This document shows, piece by piece, positions 4,569 to 6,267 of a stretch of 6,267 nucleotides of DNA. Position numbers and translations under genes: made by a program. The notes below the pieces were generated by a model. The model made no database searches, was not told where the DNA came from, and saw only the letters and a program-made list of their open reading frames with translations. Source of the stretch: Pseudomonas sp. (GTDB taxonomy: Bacteria; Pseudomonadota; Gammaproteobacteria; Pseudomonadales; Pseudomonadaceae); contig SKFV01000152.1 of the NCBI GenBank assembly GCA_007117785.1, positions 1-6,267 of the forward strand, read 5' to 3'. Numbering within the stretch: position 1 is the stretch's first letter; every line of letters begins with the position of its first letter.

Positions 4569-5531
4569 TCAGTGATCCAGCCGACCAGCCAGCAAGGCCG
4601 CCAAACGCCGCGGCAAGCCACTGGATACCTCGCCCAGCATATGCAAGCCGGCCTTCTCCAGGGCCGACTCCTGAGCTTCACAACAATCTCCCAGCATGAC
4701 CAGAGGGCAAGCCAATGATTGCTCCAGTCGCGGCAACTGCTTGGCCAGCATGTCAGTGTCCTGCGCCCGATCGCTAAAAAGAACCACGGCCGCCGCGTCC
4801 GTGCGCTCGGCCAATACCGCCAGATCAAGCAAAGACGGCGCCTCACGCAGACAGACCACATCGGTATCGGTGGCAGTCACCAGACTGGCAGCACAGAGCA
4901 GGTCAAAGGGCTGCTGGGGACCAGACAGGTTGACCAGCAAAACGTGTCGGTAACCCGCCATAAAGCTGGCCCGCTGCGTCAATCGGGCAGTCAGGAAGCT
5001 GTCGAGCAACAACCAGGCGACACCGGGCTGACCACCACTCTTGCCACGCAGCCTTTGCCAGACCGGGCGCAATACCTCACAGACCACAACCGGCAAGGGA
5101 AAACTGGCATGCAGCTGTCCATAAATACTGTCGAGCTGACGCAGGTTACCGTCATTCGCCGCCTGAGCCAGACGGCTTTGCCAGGCATCCATTTCCGAGC
5201 CCTGGGGGGCATCTGCCGACGGGCTGGCCAGCGGGCGGGGCATGCTTTCCGGGCGCGGGGTGCGATCGATGATGGTGGCGACCTTGCTCACGGCCACGCC
5301 ACGTTCGATCCAGGCCATGACGGCACGCACCCGCTCAACATCAGCCATGGAATACAAGCGATGACCGCTCTCGGTGCGGTGCGGTGTCAACAGCCCGTAA
5401 CGACGCTCCCAGGCACGCAAGGTAACCGGATTGACACCGGTCATGCGCGATACTTCACGAATCGGAAACAGATCGGCATCATCCAGCAGCGTGCCGGTCG
5501 GCGCAAATTCGTCCTGACTGTCATCGGTCAT
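4569..5531 (-). CDS. litR: MerR-family regulator, class II LitR/CarH-like (no B12 ligands)
   Basis: The 320-aa product begins with a MerR winged helix: FPIREVSRMTGVNPVTLRAW (22-41), then ERRYGLLTPHRTESGHRLYS (42-61) and a helix to about 90, all typical of CarA/CarH/LitR. A linker (about 91-115) leads to a helical bundle (about 116-190) and a Rossmann-like domain (about 195-315). In AdoB12-binding CarH the bundle carries an E-H pair and the Rossmann domain a GE-x-H-x-x-G motif. Here these regions read VAWLLLDSF (171-179) and NLSGPQQPFD (201-210), with neither histidine. It should therefore not sense light through cobalamin, matching class II LitR described in P. putida, which acts with a short LOV protein. 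A LOV gene faces it. It probably represses targets in the dark, including the divergent DCC gene and itself. The ribosome site before ATG 5531 is weak. The symbol is by family. Confidence 0.88.
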   Translation of the reverse strand: MTDDSQDEFAPTGTLLDDADLFPIREVSRMTGVNPVTLRAWERRYGLLTPHRTESGHRLYSMADVERVRAVMAWIERGVAVSKVATIIDRTPRPESMPRPLASPSADAPQGSEMDAWQSRLAQAANDGNLRQLDSIYGQLHASFPLPVVVCEVLRPVWQRLRGKSGGQPGVAWLLLDSFLTARLTQRASFMAGYRHVLLVNLSGPQQPFDLLCAASLVTATDTDVVCLREAPSLLDLAVLAERTDAAAVVLFSDRAQDTDMLAKQLPRLEQSLACPLVMLGDCCEAQESALEKAGLHMLGEVSSGLPRRLAALLAGRLDH

Positions 5532-5561
5532 ATTTACTTACGCACCCTGCTAACGTGTGAC

Positions 5562-5590
5562 TTTACCTGTGGCTGGCAACACCCTAGATT
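5562..5590 (+). promoter_or_regulatory. candidate promoter of the DCC-family gene
   Basis: TTTACC (5562-5567, four of six to TTGACA), a 17-nt spacer and TAGATT (5585-5590) predict a start near 5597. That start lies inside the ATTGTAC repeats, as expected for a repressor-controlled promoter. The match is moderate; a different promoter is possible. Confidence 0.35.
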
Positions 5591-5605
5591 GTACCGGTAT
5601 TGTAC
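5588..5605. promoter_or_regulatory. 11-bp tandem ATTGTAC repeat, candidate LitR operator
   Basis: ATTGTAC occurs at 5588-5594 and again at 5599-5605, an exact repeat with an 11-bp period. A degenerate third copy, TTTGTTAC, follows at 5611-5618. Thermus CarH is known to bind tandem direct repeats of about 11 bp at its promoter. These repeats lie between a LitR-family gene and a divergent gene, overlapping the proposed transcription start of the latter. On the reverse strand each copy supplies TACAAT, a -10-like hexamer facing litR, so autoregulation is plausible. Confidence 0.6.
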
Positions 5606-5632
5606 AGAACTTTGTTACATGAGGACACGACT

Positions 5633-6061
5633 ATGGCAGCATTCAGCCCCCAGTGGCCCTTGACCCTGTATTACGACGGTGAATGTCCTCTTTGCGTGCG
5701 TGAAATTCGCATGTTTCGCCGGCGCAATGCGACGGACAAGCTGCAACTTATCGATATCAGTCAGCCTGACATCGAGCCACTACCCGGCCGCAGCCGAGCA
5801 GCCATGCTGGACTGTCTGCATGCGCAGTTTGCCGACCAGCAGCTGGTTACCGGCATTGACGCCACTTACTGGAGTTACCGCGCCGTCGGCCTGGGCTGGC
5901 TGGTGCGGCCACTGCGCTGGCGCTGGGCACGACCACTGTGGCAAGCCGCCTACCGGGGCTTTTGCCGCCTGCGACCGGGACTCGCCAAACTGATCCCCAT
6001 GCCGACAGAAGAGCGCTGCGGCAGCGACCAATGTGATATCAAACGCAACAAGGCTGACTGA
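5633..6061 (+). CDS. DCC family (DUF393) thiol-disulfide oxidoreductase
   Basis: The 142-aa product starts at the ATG at 5633, with GAGGA (5621-5625) 7 nt upstream; an upstream in-frame TTG at 5600 lies inside the operator repeats and is rejected. The family signature is clear near the N-terminus: YYDGECPLC, giving Asp14 or the adjacent aspartate region plus Cys18 and Cys21 as the CxxC pair. A conserved middle part (about 70-112, GIDATYWSYRAVG then a basic, aromatic stretch) follows. Two further cysteines near the end (Cys129, Cys134, RCGSDQC) could form a second redox or metal pair. There is no signal peptide, although 84-112 is rich in Trp/Leu/Arg and could touch a membrane. The biochemical role of this family is poorly defined. 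Position and the 11-bp repeats upstream suggest control by the divergent LitR-type regulator, so light induction is a reasonable guess. Confidence 0.9.
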   Translation: MAAFSPQWPLTLYYDGECPLCVREIRMFRRRNATDKLQLIDISQPDIEPLPGRSRAAMLDCLHAQFADQQLVTGIDATYWSYRAVGLGWLVRPLRWRWARPLWQAAYRGFCRLRPGLAKLIPMPTEERCGSDQCDIKRNKAD

Positions 6062-6079
6062 CAGCCGATCTCGTCGCGT

Positions 6080-6265
6080 TCAGGCATCCCATGCCTGGGC
6101 CGGCATACCGGGTTGGCGGATGACTTCATCCTGAGCGACACACAGGTGCAGATCGCTGTCGTTAATGCCCTGGCGGCGCAAGTCACGCTTCAAGCGATCC
6201 AGAGCCAGCCAGACTTTTGGTTGACCACTGCGGTCGCGGAGTAAGACCTGCTCACCGTCAGGCCA
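6080..6265 (-). CDS. 3' end of an unrecognised gene, truncated by the window edge
   Basis: Reading on the reverse strand from 6265, 61 codons run open to a TGA at 6080-6082, with the start beyond the right edge. The visible part begins WPDGEQVLLRD and ends PGMPAQAWDA. It is rich in Arg, Leu and Asp, contains an amphipathic stretch VWLALDRLKRDLRRQG, and shows no cysteine motif, membrane segment or domain I recognise. The composition is protein-like and the other reverse frames are interrupted or less plausible. It is convergent with the DCC gene, with only 18 nt between stop codons. No function is proposed. Confidence 0.55.
   Translation of the reverse strand, partial: WPDGEQVLLRDRSGQPKVWLALDRLKRDLRRQGINDSDLHLCVAQDEVIRQPGMPAQAWDA
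6081..6097. other. perfect stem-loop CAGGCAT-CCC-ATGCCTG
   Basis: Seven-base arms pair exactly around a 3-nt loop. It overlaps the stop codon and last codons of the truncated reverse gene and begins 19 nt after the DCC stop. Neither strand has a T-run after it, so it is not a classical intrinsic terminator. It may stabilise the 3' ends of both convergent mRNAs. Confidence 0.45.
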
Positions 6266-6267
6266 TC

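Noticed and set aside
4719..5663. Long forward open frame of 314 codons opposite litR
   Set aside because: It is antisense to a clear MerR/LitR gene, runs on into the start of the DCC gene, and its residues show no domain pattern.

Overview
The window looks like chromosomal DNA of a gammaproteobacterium, most likely Pseudomonas or a close relative such as Halopseudomonas. The grounds are moderately high GC, E. coli-like AGGAGG/GAGGAG ribosome binding sites, and a short LOV protein that lines up residue for residue with the short LOV proteins I remember from Pseudomonas putida. This placement is from memory of families, not from a search. I see no insertion sequences, tRNA or rRNA genes, CRISPR arrays or phage genes.

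Left part (1-3386): yaaA (peroxide-stress protein) runs forward. It meets tail-to-tail, with a 13-nt overlap, a reverse two-gene operon. That operon encodes a class II aldolase/adducin-fold protein, followed through a 4-nt GTGA overlap by an alpha/beta hydrolase resembling mammalian MEST/PEG1. A 105-bp divergent intergenic region with two inverted repeats separates this operon from a forward Crp/Fnr-type regulator, its likely controller.

Middle and right part (3387-6061): a MioC-like flavodoxin (reverse) is divergent from a stand-alone LOV blue-light sensor (forward). Facing the LOV gene is a MerR-type regulator of the LitR/CarH family. Its cobalamin-binding residues are absent, so it looks like a class II LitR. 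Divergent from that regulator is a DCC-family (DUF393) thiol-disulfide oxidoreductase. The LitR-DCC intergenic region carries an exact ATTGTAC repeat with an 11-bp period. A second 11-bp-period TACAAAC repeat lies in the gap between the LOV and litR genes. Together these suggest a compact light-response module: a flavin photoreceptor, a B12-independent LitR regulator, candidate operators and a candidate target gene.

The right edge (6080-6265) holds the 3' end of an unrecognised reverse gene. Spacing is very tight throughout. The one convincing intrinsic terminator (reverse strand, 4401-4442) serves litR, and its U-tract overlaps the LOV stop codon.
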